From Enterococcus hermanniensis (GTDB lineage Bacteria > Bacillota > Bacilli > Lactobacillales > Enterococcaceae): a DNA stretch of 64,000 nt. The notes under the pieces were generated by a model, which saw only the letters and a program-made list of their open reading frames with translations, was not told the DNA's origin and ran no database searches. The stretch lies in contig NZ_JXKQ01000008.1 of NCBI RefSeq assembly GCF_001885945.1, forward strand, positions 1-64,000, in the 5' to 3' direction. This document shows positions 54,423 through 63,476 of this stretch, piece after piece (position 1 is the stretch's first letter; each line of letters opens with the position of its first letter). The position numbers and the translations under genes are program-made.

Positions 54423-54845
54423 ATGTTAACGATTGAAGAAATCAAAGAAATTATTCCCCACCGTTATCCAATGCTGTTGATTGATCGTGTGGAAGAATTA
54501 GAACCCGGTAAAACAATTAAAGCCAAGAAAAATGTTTCGGTTAACGAACCGTTTTTCCAAGGACATTTCCCTCACGAACCAGTAATGCCTGGTGTCCTAA
54601 TCGTTGAGGCAATGGCTCAAGCAGGTGCAGTCGCATTACTATCAATGGATGAATTCAAAGGAAAAACAGCCTATTTTGGCGGAATTGACAAAGCAAAATT
54701 CCGTAAGAAAGTAGTGCCTGGTGATACGTTAGTCTTAGAAGTAGAATTAACAAAAGTTCGTTCTTCAGCTGGTTGCGGAAAAGGCATCGCTTATGTCGAT
54801 GGAAAAAAAGTGGCCGAAGCAGAACTAACTTTTATGATTGGATAG
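54423..54845 (+). CDS. fabZ: 3-hydroxyacyl-ACP dehydratase
   Basis: 140 residues. Hot-dog fold with His48 and Glu62 ([21 protein letters not shown] region), the standard active site. Dehydrates beta-hydroxyacyl-ACP. Some enterococci also have a FabN-type enzyme elsewhere for unsaturated fatty acids; this copy has the normal FabZ length. SD AAGGAG. Stop directly abuts accC. Confidence 0.93.
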   Translation: MLTIEEIKEIIPHRYPMLLIDRVEELEPGKTIKAKKNVSVNEPFFQGHFPHEPVMPGVLIVEAMAQAGAVALLSMDEFKGKTAYFGGIDKAKFRKKVVPGDTLVLEVELTKVRSSAGCGKGIAYVDGKKVAEAELTFMIG

Positions 54846-56216
54846 ATGTCTATGTTCTCAAAAATATTGATCGCCAACCGTGGCGAAATCGCTGTTCGAA
54901 TTATTCGTGCTTGTCGTGAATTAGGAATTTTGACAGTCGCTGTCTATTCGGAAGCGGATAAAGAAGCATTACACACAGAGATGGCAGATGAAGCAATCTG
55001 TATTGGACCTGCTCGTTCGGCAGATTCATATTTGAATATGCAAGCTATTTTAAGCGCAGCAATCGTAACAAATGCCGAAGCAATCCATCCGGGATTTGGT
55101 TTCGTATCAGAAAATAGTTTGTTTGCGACGATGTGTGCGGAGTGCAATATTAAATTTATTGGTCCTAGTGAAGAAACGATCGATGCGATGGGCAATAAAA
55201 TCCATGCGCGTCAATTGATGCAACAAGCTGGCGTTCCCGTGATTCCAGGCAGTGATGGTGCCATCGATACATTGGCTGAAGCAGAAGCTTTAGCGGATGA
55301 AATCGGCTACCCAGTTATGTTAAAAGCAGCTGCAGGCGGCGGTGGAAAAGGGATTCGAAAAGTTCCCAATAAAGATGAGTTAGAAAAGAATTTCTTATCT
55401 GCTAAATCAGAAGCTAAAGCGGCCTTTGGTGACGATGCGATGTATCTGGAAAAAATTATTTATCCAGCTCGTCATATCGAAGTTCAAATTTTAGGTGATC
55501 AACACGGAAATGTCATCCATTTAGGTGAACGTGATTGCTCTTTACAGCGAAATAATCAAAAAGTATTAGAAGAATCGCCGTCTGTTGTGATTGATGACAA
55601 AACGCGAACTATGTTAGGGGATATCGCAGTCAAAGCAGGGAAAGCTGTGAATTATGAAAGTGCTGGTACGATCGAATTTTTACGGGATGAAGCGGGAAAT
55701 TTTTATTTCATGGAAATGAATACTCGGATTCAAGTAGAGCATCCAATTACAGAAATGGTAACTGGAATCGATATCGTTAAAAAGCAAATCAATATTGCAG
55801 CAGGGGAGCCATTAGGACTAGAACAATCCGATGTGACGTTCCAAGGCCATTCAATCGAGTGTCGAATTAATGCTGAAAATCCAGCATTCAATTTTGCCCC
55901 GTCTCCTGGTAAAATCAAGACCCTTCTTTTACCAAGTGGTGGTTTAGGATTACGAGTGGATAGTGCGATGTACAGCGGCGTGACGATTCCGCCATTTTAT
56001 GATTCAATGATTGCTAAAATTATTGTTCATGGTGATGATCGTTTGGATGCTTTGATGAAGATGCAACGTGCACTAAGTGAATTCGTTTCAGAAGGTGTGA
56101 TCACTAACGTTGATTTTCAAATGGATCTAATCAGTCATCCGAATGTTTTATTTGGGGACTATGATACAAGTTTCTTACAAACAACATTTTTACCAGAGTG
56201 GCAACAAAGCGAGTAG
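54846..56216 (+). CDS. accC: Acetyl-CoA carboxylase, biotin carboxylase subunit
   Basis: 456 residues. ATP-grasp enzyme with KILIANRGEIAVRI start, KAAAGGGGKG glycine-rich loop and EMNTRIQVEHPITE. It carboxylates biotin on AccB. ATG immediately after the fabZ stop with no clear SD, so translation is probably coupled; MF starting two codons later is an equal alternative. Confidence 0.95.
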   Translation: MSMFSKILIANRGEIAVRIIRACRELGILTVAVYSEADKEALHTEMADEAICIGPARSADSYLNMQAILSAAIVTNAEAIHPGFGFVSENSLFATMCAECNIKFIGPSEETIDAMGNKIHARQLMQQAGVPVIPGSDGAIDTLAEAEALADEIGYPVMLKAAAGGGGKGIRKVPNKDELEKNFLSAKSEAKAAFGDDAMYLEKIIYPARHIEVQILGDQHGNVIHLGERDCSLQRNNQKVLEESPSVVIDDKTRTMLGDIAVKAGKAVNYESAGTIEFLRDEAGNFYFMEMNTRIQVEHPITEMVTGIDIVKKQINIAAGEPLGLEQSDVTFQGHSIECRINAENPAFNFAPSPGKIKTLLLPSGGLGLRVDSAMYSGVTIPPFYDSMIAKIIVHGDDRLDALMKMQRALSEFVSEGVITNVDFQMDLISHPNVLFGDYDTSFLQTTFLPEWQQSE

Positions 56217-56227
56217 GAGGAATATAG

Positions 56228-57091
56228 GTGGGACTTTTTAACAAGAAAAAAAACTACATTCGGATCAATCCTAACCGTGATAACATGCCAACAACTAAAC
56301 CAACTGTGCCTGATGACATGTGGGCGAAGTGCCCGAATTGTAAACGAACACTTTATAAAAAAGAAATGGGTGCTGAAAAAGTCTGCCCTCATTGCGGATA
56401 TAGTTTTCGAATCAGTGCTTGGGAACGCTTGGCACTAACAATTGATGAAAAAAGTTTTGTTGATTGGGACAATGAGTTGGAGCAAAAGAACCCAATCAAC
56501 TTCCCAGATTATCTAGCAAAAATAGATAAGATGCGTGAGAAGACTGGATTAGATGAAGCCGTTGTTACTGGTTTAGCTACGATTGCTGAACAGCCAATAG
56601 CCATCGGCGTCATGGATGCTAACTTTATTATGGGTAGTATGGGGACTGTTGTTGGAGAAAAAATTACCCGTCTGTTTGAAAAAGCAACCGAACAACAGCT
56701 GCCAGTGGTACTATTTGCTGCTTCTGGTGGGGCTCGAATGCAAGAGGGGATTTTTTCTTTGATGCAGATGGCTAAAATTTCTGCAGCGGTCAAGCGTCAT
56801 AGCAATGCCGGATTGCTTTATATCACTGTCTTGACTGATCCAACTACTGGTGGTGTCACAGCTAGTTTTGCGATGGAAGGCGATATCATTTTAGCTGAAC
56901 CACAGACATTAGTCGGTTTTGCTGGTCGTCGCGTCATTGAACAAACGATTCGTCAACAATTACCGGAAGATTTCCAAAAAGCAGAGTTTCTTCTGCAACA
57001 TGGGTTTATTGATCAAATCATTCCACGTTTGGAACTTAAAGGTCGGTTAGCGCAACTATTGGATCTTCACCAACAGAAAGGCTGGTGTTAA
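56228..57091 (+). CDS. accD: Acetyl-CoA carboxylase carboxyltransferase beta subunit
   Basis: 287 residues. N-terminal zinc finger (Cys35, Cys38, Cys53, Cys56) then a crotonase-like carboxyltransferase domain with [10 protein letters not shown] and [11 protein letters not shown]. Works with AccA. GTG start with AGGAGGAA upstream. Confidence 0.95.
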   Translation: MGLFNKKKNYIRINPNRDNMPTTKPTVPDDMWAKCPNCKRTLYKKEMGAEKVCPHCGYSFRISAWERLALTIDEKSFVDWDNELEQKNPINFPDYLAKIDKMREKTGLDEAVVTGLATIAEQPIAIGVMDANFIMGSMGTVVGEKITRLFEKATEQQLPVVLFAASGGARMQEGIFSLMQMAKISAAVKRHSNAGLLYITVLTDPTTGGVTASFAMEGDIILAEPQTLVGFAGRRVIEQTIRQQLPEDFQKAEFLLQHGFIDQIIPRLELKGRLAQLLDLHQQKGWC

Positions 57092-57094
57092 TGG

Positions 57095-57880
57095 ATGAGT
57101 CTGACTGCTGGAGAAATCGTTAAGTTAGCACGACATCAAGATCGTTTAACTAGTTTGGATTATTTTAAAAAAGTCTTTACTGATTTCCAAGAGTTCCATG
57201 GAGATCGACTATTTGGCGACGATCCCGCTATTGTGGGCGGAATCGCTAAGCTTGTTGGTAAGCCCGTGACAGTAATTGGGATCCAAAAAGGAAATGATTT
57301 AAAAGAAAATATGGCCCGTAATTTTGGTCAACCGAATCCTGAAGGCTATCGCAAAGCTTTGCGATTAATGAAGCAAGCGGAAAAATTCAACCGACCAGTG
57401 ATTTGTTTTGTTAATACACCAGGGGCTTTTTGCGGCGTTGAAGCAGAAGAACGTGGTGAAGGCGAAGCAATCGCACAAAATTTGATGGAGATGGCTGATT
57501 TAAAAGTACCGATTATCTCGATTGTTACAGGTGAAGGTGGAAGTGGTGGTGCATTAGCTCTAGCACTAGCAGATGAAGTCTGGATGATGGAATACAGTAT
57601 TTATGCAATTTTATCTCCTGAAGGTTTTGCTTCGATTCTATGGAAAGATGGAAAAAGGGCCGATGAAGCGGCAGAGTTGATGAAAATCACCGCTGCTGAA
57701 CTTTTAGAACTTGATGTCATCGATCGTGTGCTTCCTGAAACGCTTAAAGGTAAAAAATTGAGTGAAGAAAAAATTATTCGTATGATGCAAAAATCATTAG
57801 TTGAAAAACTTAATGAATTAACGAACTATTCAACAGAGGAATTGTTGGAAAAACGGTATCAACGTTTCCGGAAATTCTAG
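57095..57880 (+). CDS. accA: Acetyl-CoA carboxylase carboxyltransferase alpha subunit
   Basis: 261 residues, shorter than the E. coli protein, as in other lactic acid bacteria, because the N-terminal helical extension is reduced. Motifs: [29 protein letters not shown] and [12 protein letters not shown]. Starts three bases after accD. It closes the fab operon before a strong terminator. Confidence 0.94.
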   Translation: MSLTAGEIVKLARHQDRLTSLDYFKKVFTDFQEFHGDRLFGDDPAIVGGIAKLVGKPVTVIGIQKGNDLKENMARNFGQPNPEGYRKALRLMKQAEKFNRPVICFVNTPGAFCGVEAEERGEGEAIAQNLMEMADLKVPIISIVTGEGGSGGALALALADEVWMMEYSIYAILSPEGFASILWKDGKRADEAAELMKITAAELLELDVIDRVLPETLKGKKLSEEKIIRMMQKSLVEKLNELTNYSTEELLEKRYQRFRKF

Positions 57881-57912
57881 AAAAAAACGACAGCAGATGC
57901 TGTCGTTTTTTT
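57881..57912 (+). terminator. Intrinsic terminator of the fab operon
   Basis: 14-bp stem (57881-57894 with 57899-57912), 4-base loop, T run. Confidence 0.92.
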
Positions 57913-58012
57913 TTATGCAAATAATCAAACTTAAATAAATAATTATTCATTAAAGCCTATTAAAAATGAAATAATATGCTATGCTATGAAAAATGATATT
58001 GGAGGTATCTAG

Positions 58013-58819
58013 ATGAAAAATGCGATAAAAATTATTTTAGCAGGGTTGGTAGTATTATCACTAAGTGCGTGTGGAACGAAAGAAGCAACGGATAAGTTAG
58101 CTACAATAAAGAAAGAAAAAGTCATTAAAGTAGCGACTTCTCCAGACTATGCTCCTTTTGGCTTTCATACAAAAATTGATGGGAAAGATAAAATTGTTGG
58201 AGCTGATATTGAAATGATGGAAGCAATCGCTAAAAAAATGGGCGTAAAAGTTGATTGGATTGATATGAGTTTTAATGCAGTTTTAGCAGCTGCCAAAGAA
58301 GGAAAAGCGGACGTGGCTGTATCGGCAATTTCTGTTACTAGCGAACGTGAAAAAAGTTTTGATTTTACGACGGATTATTATACTTCTCCGCAAGTAATTG
58401 TGATCAATAAAAAGCATGCGGCTGAATTTACTTCACTTGATTCATTTAAAAATAAACAAATTGGTGCTCAAAAAGGAACGATCCAAGAAAGTATTGTAAA
58501 AGAACAATTAACGGATGCCAAATTGATTTCGATTGAAAAATTACCAAATATTTTTGTAGAAGTTAAAAATGATACTTTAGCTGGCTTAGTTGTCGAAAAA
58601 ACGGTCGCAGATGCTTATGTAGATAAAAATCCCGATTTAATGATCGCAAACGTTCCGTTAAAAAGTATGAAGGAAGATGCTTTATGCATTGCCGTACCAA
58701 AAGGAAATAAAAAATTAGTGAAGGAATTAAATAAATATATCAAAGAAATGAAGCAAGATGGAACGATTGACAAATTAGTAACGAAAAACAATCAAATTGC
58801 GCAAACGGGTGGTAATTGA
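58013..58819 (+). CDS. Amino-acid ABC transporter substrate-binding lipoprotein
   Basis: 268 residues. Lipoprotein signal with lipobox LSAC (Cys20), then a family 3 solute-binding domain with VATSPDYAPFGFHT and GADIEMMEAIA. It is a close paralogue of the next gene, with the same domain plan, but lies apart from the permease and ATPase. It probably feeds the same transporter with another amino acid. SD TTGGAGG. No terminator is obvious before the second paralogue. Confidence 0.88.
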   Translation: MKNAIKIILAGLVVLSLSACGTKEATDKLATIKKEKVIKVATSPDYAPFGFHTKIDGKDKIVGADIEMMEAIAKKMGVKVDWIDMSFNAVLAAAKEGKADVAVSAISVTSEREKSFDFTTDYYTSPQVIVINKKHAAEFTSLDSFKNKQIGAQKGTIQESIVKEQLTDAKLISIEKLPNIFVEVKNDTLAGLVVEKTVADAYVDKNPDLMIANVPLKSMKEDALCIAVPKGNKKLVKELNKYIKEMKQDGTIDKLVTKNNQIAQTGGN

Positions 58820-58901
58820 TTGTTTTATACATTTTATAATTGAATATATACATTAAAATGGCGTATATCCAAATAAAATTTAATATTTATACAGAAAATA
58901 C

Positions 58902-58929
58902 TTGTTTTATAAAAAGTTCATGCTATAAT
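58902..58929 (+). promoter_or_regulatory. Promoter of the second binding-protein gene
   Basis: TTGTTT (58902-58907), 16-base spacer and TGCTATAAT (extended, perfect TATAAT at 58924-58929), 45 bases before the start codon. Confidence 0.7.
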
Positions 58930-58973
58930 AAATTCATCGAAATAAGAAGTTTAATTTTTTAGGGGGAAATAGG

Positions 58974-59813
58974 ATGAAAAAGATTACCGGCTTAGTAATA
59001 ACTCTAGCAGCATTATTTACCTTAGCAGCATGTGGTGGAAGTAGTAGTAGTAGTACAGACTCGTCATCAAGTGCTAAAACAGAAGATCAATTAGCGGACA
59101 TCAAGAAGTCAGGTGTATTAAAAGTAGCGACTTCAGCTGACTATGCACCTTTTGAATTTCATACAATGGTTGATGGAAAAGATAAAGTTGTTGGAGCGGA
59201 CATTGATTTAGTCAACGAAATTGCAAAGCAATTAGGTGTAAAAGCTGAAGTTTCTGATATGAGCTTTAACACAGTGTTAGCATCATTGAATCAAGGAAAA
59301 TCTGATATTGCGATTTCAGCGATCTCAGCAACCAAAGAACGTAAGGAACAATTTGACTTTACGGACAATTATTACAATCCACCACAAGTAGTGATTATCA
59401 ACAAGAAGAACAAAGATACATTCACTAGCTTAGATTCATTGAAAGACAAACAAGTGGGGGCCCAAAAAGGTTCAATCCAAGAGGATATCGTAAAAACACA
59501 AATCAAAGATGCCAAATTAGTCTCAATCGAAAAAGTACCGAATATGGTCGTTGAAGTAAATAGTGGATCATTAGATGCAATGGTTGTTGAAAAAACAATT
59601 GCGGAATCTTATGTGCAACAAAATCCCGATTTAATGGTAGCCAATATCGATTTAGAACCATCTTCTGATGAAGCCTTCGCGATTGCTTTACCAAAAGGCA
59701 GCGAAGAATTACAAACTGAATTAAATAAAATCATCAAAAAATTGAATGACGAAGGCAAAATTGATGAATATGTAAAAACAAACCATGAATTAGCCGAAAA
59801 ATCAGCAGAATAG
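58974..59813 (+). CDS. Amino-acid ABC transporter substrate-binding lipoprotein
   Basis: 279 residues. Lipobox LAAC followed by a Ser-rich linker, then the family 3 solute-binding domain (VATSADYAPFEFHT, GADIDLVNEIA, DYYN-like PPQVV region). It binds a polar amino acid outside the membrane and delivers it to the permease coded next. SD AGGGGGAA; own promoter at 58902-58929. Which amino acid is bound cannot be told from sequence alone. Confidence 0.9.
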   Translation: MKKITGLVITLAALFTLAACGGSSSSSTDSSSSAKTEDQLADIKKSGVLKVATSADYAPFEFHTMVDGKDKVVGADIDLVNEIAKQLGVKAEVSDMSFNTVLASLNQGKSDIAISAISATKERKEQFDFTDNYYNPPQVVIINKKNKDTFTSLDSLKDKQVGAQKGSIQEDIVKTQIKDAKLVSIEKVPNMVVEVNSGSLDAMVVEKTIAESYVQQNPDLMVANIDLEPSSDEAFAIALPKGSEELQTELNKIIKKLNDEGKIDEYVKTNHELAEKSAE

Positions 59814-59825
59814 AGGGACCATGCA

Positions 59826-60515
59826 TTGAATTTTTCATTTTTAGATAAATACCTGTCTTATTTTGTCTCAGGGACCGGGATCACAATCATGATCTCGCTA
59901 GTTACGGTCTGCTTAGGAACGTTCATCGGCTTAGTAATGGCGTTATTGAAACTTTCTAAACACAAACCATTGAATTGGTTAGCTAATATTTACATCGAAA
60001 TTCTTCGTGGAACGCCGATGTTGTTACAAATTATGATCGGATTCTTACTTCTCCAAGGTTTTTTCCCTTCAAAAGATGTCAGTGTCGGTGTATTGACCGT
60101 TGACTTAGGACGTCTTTTCCCAGGGATGATCGTCTTGTCATTAAATTCAGGGGCTTATGTTGCTGAAATCATTCGTGGTGGAATCACGGCGGTCAATTAT
60201 GGTCAATCAGAAGCAGCGCATTCACTAGGCTTACGCCCAGCGCAAACAATGCGTTACGTGATCTTGCCGCAAGCCCTAAGAAATATCTTGCCTCCACTGG
60301 GCAATGAATTTATTACGTTGATCAAAGATTCCTCTTTATTGACAGCAATCGGGATCAATGAGTTAATGGGTTCAGCTCAGATCGTTATTTCTAATTCATA
60401 TATTCCATTAGAGCCATATTTCGTAGCCGCAATTTTGTATTTCATAATGACTTTTGCGACGTCACGTTTGTTGAATCTATGGGAGAAAAAACTTGGAAAA
60501 GGATATCAACGATAG
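59826..60515 (+). CDS. Amino-acid ABC transporter permease (HisM family)
   Basis: 229 residues with about five helices and the permease EAA loop [17 protein letters not shown], and [11 protein letters not shown], which are standard for polar amino-acid permeases. TTG start with AGAGGGA at 59812-59818. Its partner ATPase gene follows within 13-16 bases. Confidence 0.92.
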   Translation: MNFSFLDKYLSYFVSGTGITIMISLVTVCLGTFIGLVMALLKLSKHKPLNWLANIYIEILRGTPMLLQIMIGFLLLQGFFPSKDVSVGVLTVDLGRLFPGMIVLSLNSGAYVAEIIRGGITAVNYGQSEAAHSLGLRPAQTMRYVILPQALRNILPPLGNEFITLIKDSSLLTAIGINELMGSAQIVISNSYIPLEPYFVAAILYFIMTFATSRLLNLWEKKLGKGYQR

Positions 60516-60531
60516 GATAGAGGTGGAAATG

Positions 60532-61266
60532 ATGACAGAAGCATTGATTCAAATCGAACATTTAAATAAAAAATTTGGTGACAATGAAGTGTTGAAAGAT
60601 ATTTCTGCTGAAATCACTTCCGGGGAAGTAGTCGTGATCATTGGACCGTCAGGCTCTGGTAAAAGTACTTTCTTACGCTGTGTGAATTTATTGGAAGTAC
60701 CGACTTCGGGTTCAATCAAATTTGAAGGTACAGATATTACTAACAAAAAGAATGATATTTTTAAAACCCGTGAAAAAATGGGAATGGTTTTCCAACAATT
60801 CAATTTATTTCCTAATATGACGGTATTAGACAATATTACGTTATCACCAATTAAAGTCAAAGGACTATCAAAAAAAGAAGCAGAAGTGATTGCAAAAGAA
60901 TTGCTAGAAAAAGTCGGCTTATCAGAAAAAGCCGATGCGTATCCGCAATCATTATCAGGTGGCCAACAACAACGGATCGCAATTGCTCGTGCATTAGCCA
61001 TGAAACCAGATGTGATGTTGTTTGATGAGCCCACATCAGCGTTAGATCCAGAAATGGTGGGTGATGTTTTAGCAGTCATGCAACAATTGGCTAAAGAGGG
61101 AATGACGATGATGATCGTTACCCATGAAATGGGCTTTGCCAAAGAAGTTGGTGATCGTGTCATCTTCATGGATGGCGGCGTAATCGTTGAAGAAGGTACG
61201 CCAGAAGAAGTTTTCGATCACACAAAAAATGCTCGGACAATCGATTTTCTATCGAAAGTATTGTAG
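60532..61266 (+). CDS. Amino-acid ABC transporter ATP-binding protein (GlnQ family)
   Basis: 244 residues. Walker [10 protein letters not shown], signature LSGGQQQR, Walker [14 protein letters not shown] and His in VTHEMGFA. Energises import by the two binding proteins and the permease. I place the start at ATG 60532 (MTEAL) after TAGAGGTGG; ATG 60529 is equivalent, and a start within the permease gene is unlikely. Confidence 0.93.
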   Translation: MTEALIQIEHLNKKFGDNEVLKDISAEITSGEVVVIIGPSGSGKSTFLRCVNLLEVPTSGSIKFEGTDITNKKNDIFKTREKMGMVFQQFNLFPNMTVLDNITLSPIKVKGLSKKEAEVIAKELLEKVGLSEKADAYPQSLSGGQQQRIAIARALAMKPDVMLFDEPTSALDPEMVGDVLAVMQQLAKEGMTMMIVTHEMGFAKEVGDRVIFMDGGVIVEEGTPEEVFDHTKNARTIDFLSKVL

Positions 61267-61273
61267 AAATAGT

Positions 61274-61306
61274 AGACTAGGCTGAAAAAGCCTAGTCTTT
61301 TTTTTA
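61274..61306 (+). terminator. Intrinsic terminator after the ABC operon
   Basis: AGACTAGGCT (61274-61283) pairs with AGCCTAGTCT (61289-61298), 5-base loop, T run. Confidence 0.92.
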
Positions 61307-61392
61307 AACCTTTGGAGTGAAATGTAGAGTTTTCAGAAAAATTGCGTTATAATCAGGTTTTGTAGAAGTATAAAAAAAATTTAGGAGCTGCC

Positions 61393-61917
61393 ATGTTAGA
61401 CAAATACAAACCAACATGGATGGTCGAGGCCATTTATCAAATAACCCCTGAACAATTAGAAGCGCATGGATTAAAAGCTGTTCTGACTGATCTGGATAAT
61501 ACGTTGATTGCCTGGGACAATCCCAACGGCACAAAAGAATTGATTGATTGGTTAAAAATGATGGATAAAGCTGGGATTCCAGTTGTCGTCGTATCGAATA
61601 ATAAGGCGAGTCGTGTCGCAAAAGCGATTGAAAGTTTTGAGCTCGATTTTGTTTCGCGTGCAATGAAGCCTTTTTCTGTTGGAATAAAAAGTGCTCAACA
61701 AAAGTTGGGTCTATCAAAAAACGAAATCGTGATGATCGGTGATCAAATTATGACAGATGTCCGCGGAGCAAATGCCGCAGGAATCCGAAGTATTTTGGTT
61801 CGGCCAATTGTAGATACTGATGGTTGGAATACTCGCATCAATCGTTTCTTTGAACGTCGTATCATGCGTACGTTGCTACGTAAAGATTCTGAAATGAAAT
61901 GGAAGAGTGGATTATAA
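61393..61917 (+). CDS. yqeG: YqeG family HAD phosphatase
   Basis: 174 residues. HAD IIIA motifs LTDLDNTL (Asp33, Asp35), VVSNN and GDQIMTDVRGA. Usually at the head of the yqeG-yqeH-aroE-yhbY-nadD cluster in Firmicutes; the substrate is unknown. Stop abuts the yqeH start. SD TAGGAG. Confidence 0.9.
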   Translation: MLDKYKPTWMVEAIYQITPEQLEAHGLKAVLTDLDNTLIAWDNPNGTKELIDWLKMMDKAGIPVVVVSNNKASRVAKAIESFELDFVSRAMKPFSVGIKSAQQKLGLSKNEIVMIGDQIMTDVRGANAAGIRSILVRPIVDTDGWNTRINRFFERRIMRTLLRKDSEMKWKSGL

Positions 61918-63027
61918 ATGGAAGAAGAATTATTTTGTATCGGTTGTGGCGCGAAGATCCAAACAGAGCAACCGAAAGAGTTAGGTTATACTCCACAATC
62001 AGCTTTAGAAAAAGGGCTAGAAAATGGTGAAGTCTATTGCCAACGTTGTTTCCGATTACGTCACTACAATGAAATCCAAGATGTTTCATTAACGGATGAT
62101 GATTTTTTACGTTTATTGAACGAATTAGGGAAAGCCGATGCATTGATCGTGAATGTCGTGGATATCTTTGATTTCAACGGTTCATTGATTCCGGGATTGC
62201 ATCGTTTTGTTGGTGATAACCCCGTGTTATTAGTCGGAAACAAAGTTGATTTATTGCCTAAATCATTAAAACGAGGTCGCTTGACTCAGTGGATGCGCGA
62301 ACGTGCTCATGAAGAAGGCTTACGCCCAGTCGATATTTTATTGACCAGTGCACGTAAGTCGAATGAAATGACTGATTTACTAGCCAAAATCGAAGAGTAT
62401 CGTGATGGACGTGATGTCTACGTCGTCGGTGTAACCAATGTTGGTAAATCTACATTGATCAATCAAATCATCAAACAAACTGCAGGAGTGCAAGATTTGA
62501 TTACGACTTCGCAATTTCCGGGAACAACATTAGATAAAATCGAGATTCCGTTAGATGATGGCCACTATTTATTTGATACGCCAGGGATCATCCACCGTCA
62601 TCAAATGGCGCATTACCTAGGGAAAAAAGATTTGAAGATTATTGCTCCGCATAAAGAAATCAAACCGAAAGTCTACCAATTGAATGCTGGTCAAACATTA
62701 TTCTTAGGCGGATTAGCGCGTTTTGATTTTATCCAAGGCGAGCGTGCTTCTTTTGTCGCGTATGTCTCAAATGATATCGAGCCGCATCGGACGAAATTGG
62801 AAAAAGCCGATGCGTTTTATGATAAACATAAAGGTGGATTATTGCAGCCACCACGTCCGGATGAAGTATCAGCGTTTCCTGAGTTGGTTCGTTTTGAATA
62901 TTCGATTAAAGAAAAAACCGACATTGTTTTTGCTGGACTTGGCTGGGTCACTGTTACAACACCAGCTGTTGTAGCTGGCTGGGCACCAAAAGGCGTCGAT
63001 GTTTTAACACGCAAAGCATTGATCTAA
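61918..63027 (+). CDS. yqeH: Ribosome biogenesis GTPase YqeH
   Basis: 369 residues. N-terminal zinc finger (Cys7, Cys10 and a second CQRC pair), then a circularly permuted GTPase: NKVDLLP (G4) precedes GVTNVGKSTLIN (G1) and DTPGI (G3). It helps 30S subunit assembly. The start directly follows the yqeG stop. aroE, often between yqeH and yhbY in Bacillus, is not here. Confidence 0.95.
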   Translation: MEEELFCIGCGAKIQTEQPKELGYTPQSALEKGLENGEVYCQRCFRLRHYNEIQDVSLTDDDFLRLLNELGKADALIVNVVDIFDFNGSLIPGLHRFVGDNPVLLVGNKVDLLPKSLKRGRLTQWMRERAHEEGLRPVDILLTSARKSNEMTDLLAKIEEYRDGRDVYVVGVTNVGKSTLINQIIKQTAGVQDLITTSQFPGTTLDKIEIPLDDGHYLFDTPGIIHRHQMAHYLGKKDLKIIAPHKEIKPKVYQLNAGQTLFLGGLARFDFIQGERASFVAYVSNDIEPHRTKLEKADAFYDKHKGGLLQPPRPDEVSAFPELVRFEYSIKEKTDIVFAGLGWVTVTTPAVVAGWAPKGVDVLTRKALI

Positions 63028-63133
63028 AATAAATAAAAGGACTGATAGTTGATTATCTAGCATCATTTAACTATCTATTGGATGTATGAGACGGTCAGGT
63101 AAGAAAACCACCGTTTAAAGAAGGAGACTATTA

Positions 63134-63445
63134 ATGGAATTAAGAGGAAAACAAAAACGTTTCTTGCGAAGCAAAGCACATCATTTACAACCTATTTTTC
63201 AAATCGGAAAAAATGGAATCAACGATGCTGTTTTAATTCAAATCGCTGAAGCGTTAGAAAAACGTGAATTGATCAAAATCAATTTACTCCAAAATACCGA
63301 TGAAATCGCTGATGATGTCGCACAAGTAATCGAAAAAAGTGTTCACTGTGATGTGGTTCAAGTTATCGGTCGCGTGTTGGTTTTATACAAACCGTCAAGC
63401 AAAGAAAAGTATCAACGAATTTCAAAAGAAGTAAAAGCGATTTAA
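63134..63445 (+). CDS. yhbY: YhbY family RNA-binding protein
   Basis: 103 residues, one CRM domain: MELRGKQKRFLRSKAHHLQP, IFQIGKNGIND and KRELIKINLLQN. Binds rRNA precursors in ribosome assembly. SD AAGGAG. A 106-base leader after yqeH contains two short inverted pairs (ATAGTT with AACTAT, ACGGT with ACCGT) whose meaning is unclear. Confidence 0.92.
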   Translation: MELRGKQKRFLRSKAHHLQPIFQIGKNGINDAVLIQIAEALEKRELIKINLLQNTDEIADDVAQVIEKSVHCDVVQVIGRVLVLYKPSSKEKYQRISKEVKAI

Positions 63446-63476
63446 GTTCTGAATTTATAAAAAGGAGGAATAACGG

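Noticed and set aside
60549-61169. 206-codon open frame antisense to the ABC ATPase gene
   Set aside because: The plus strand encodes a full ABC ATPase with all motifs; the antisense product resembles nothing.
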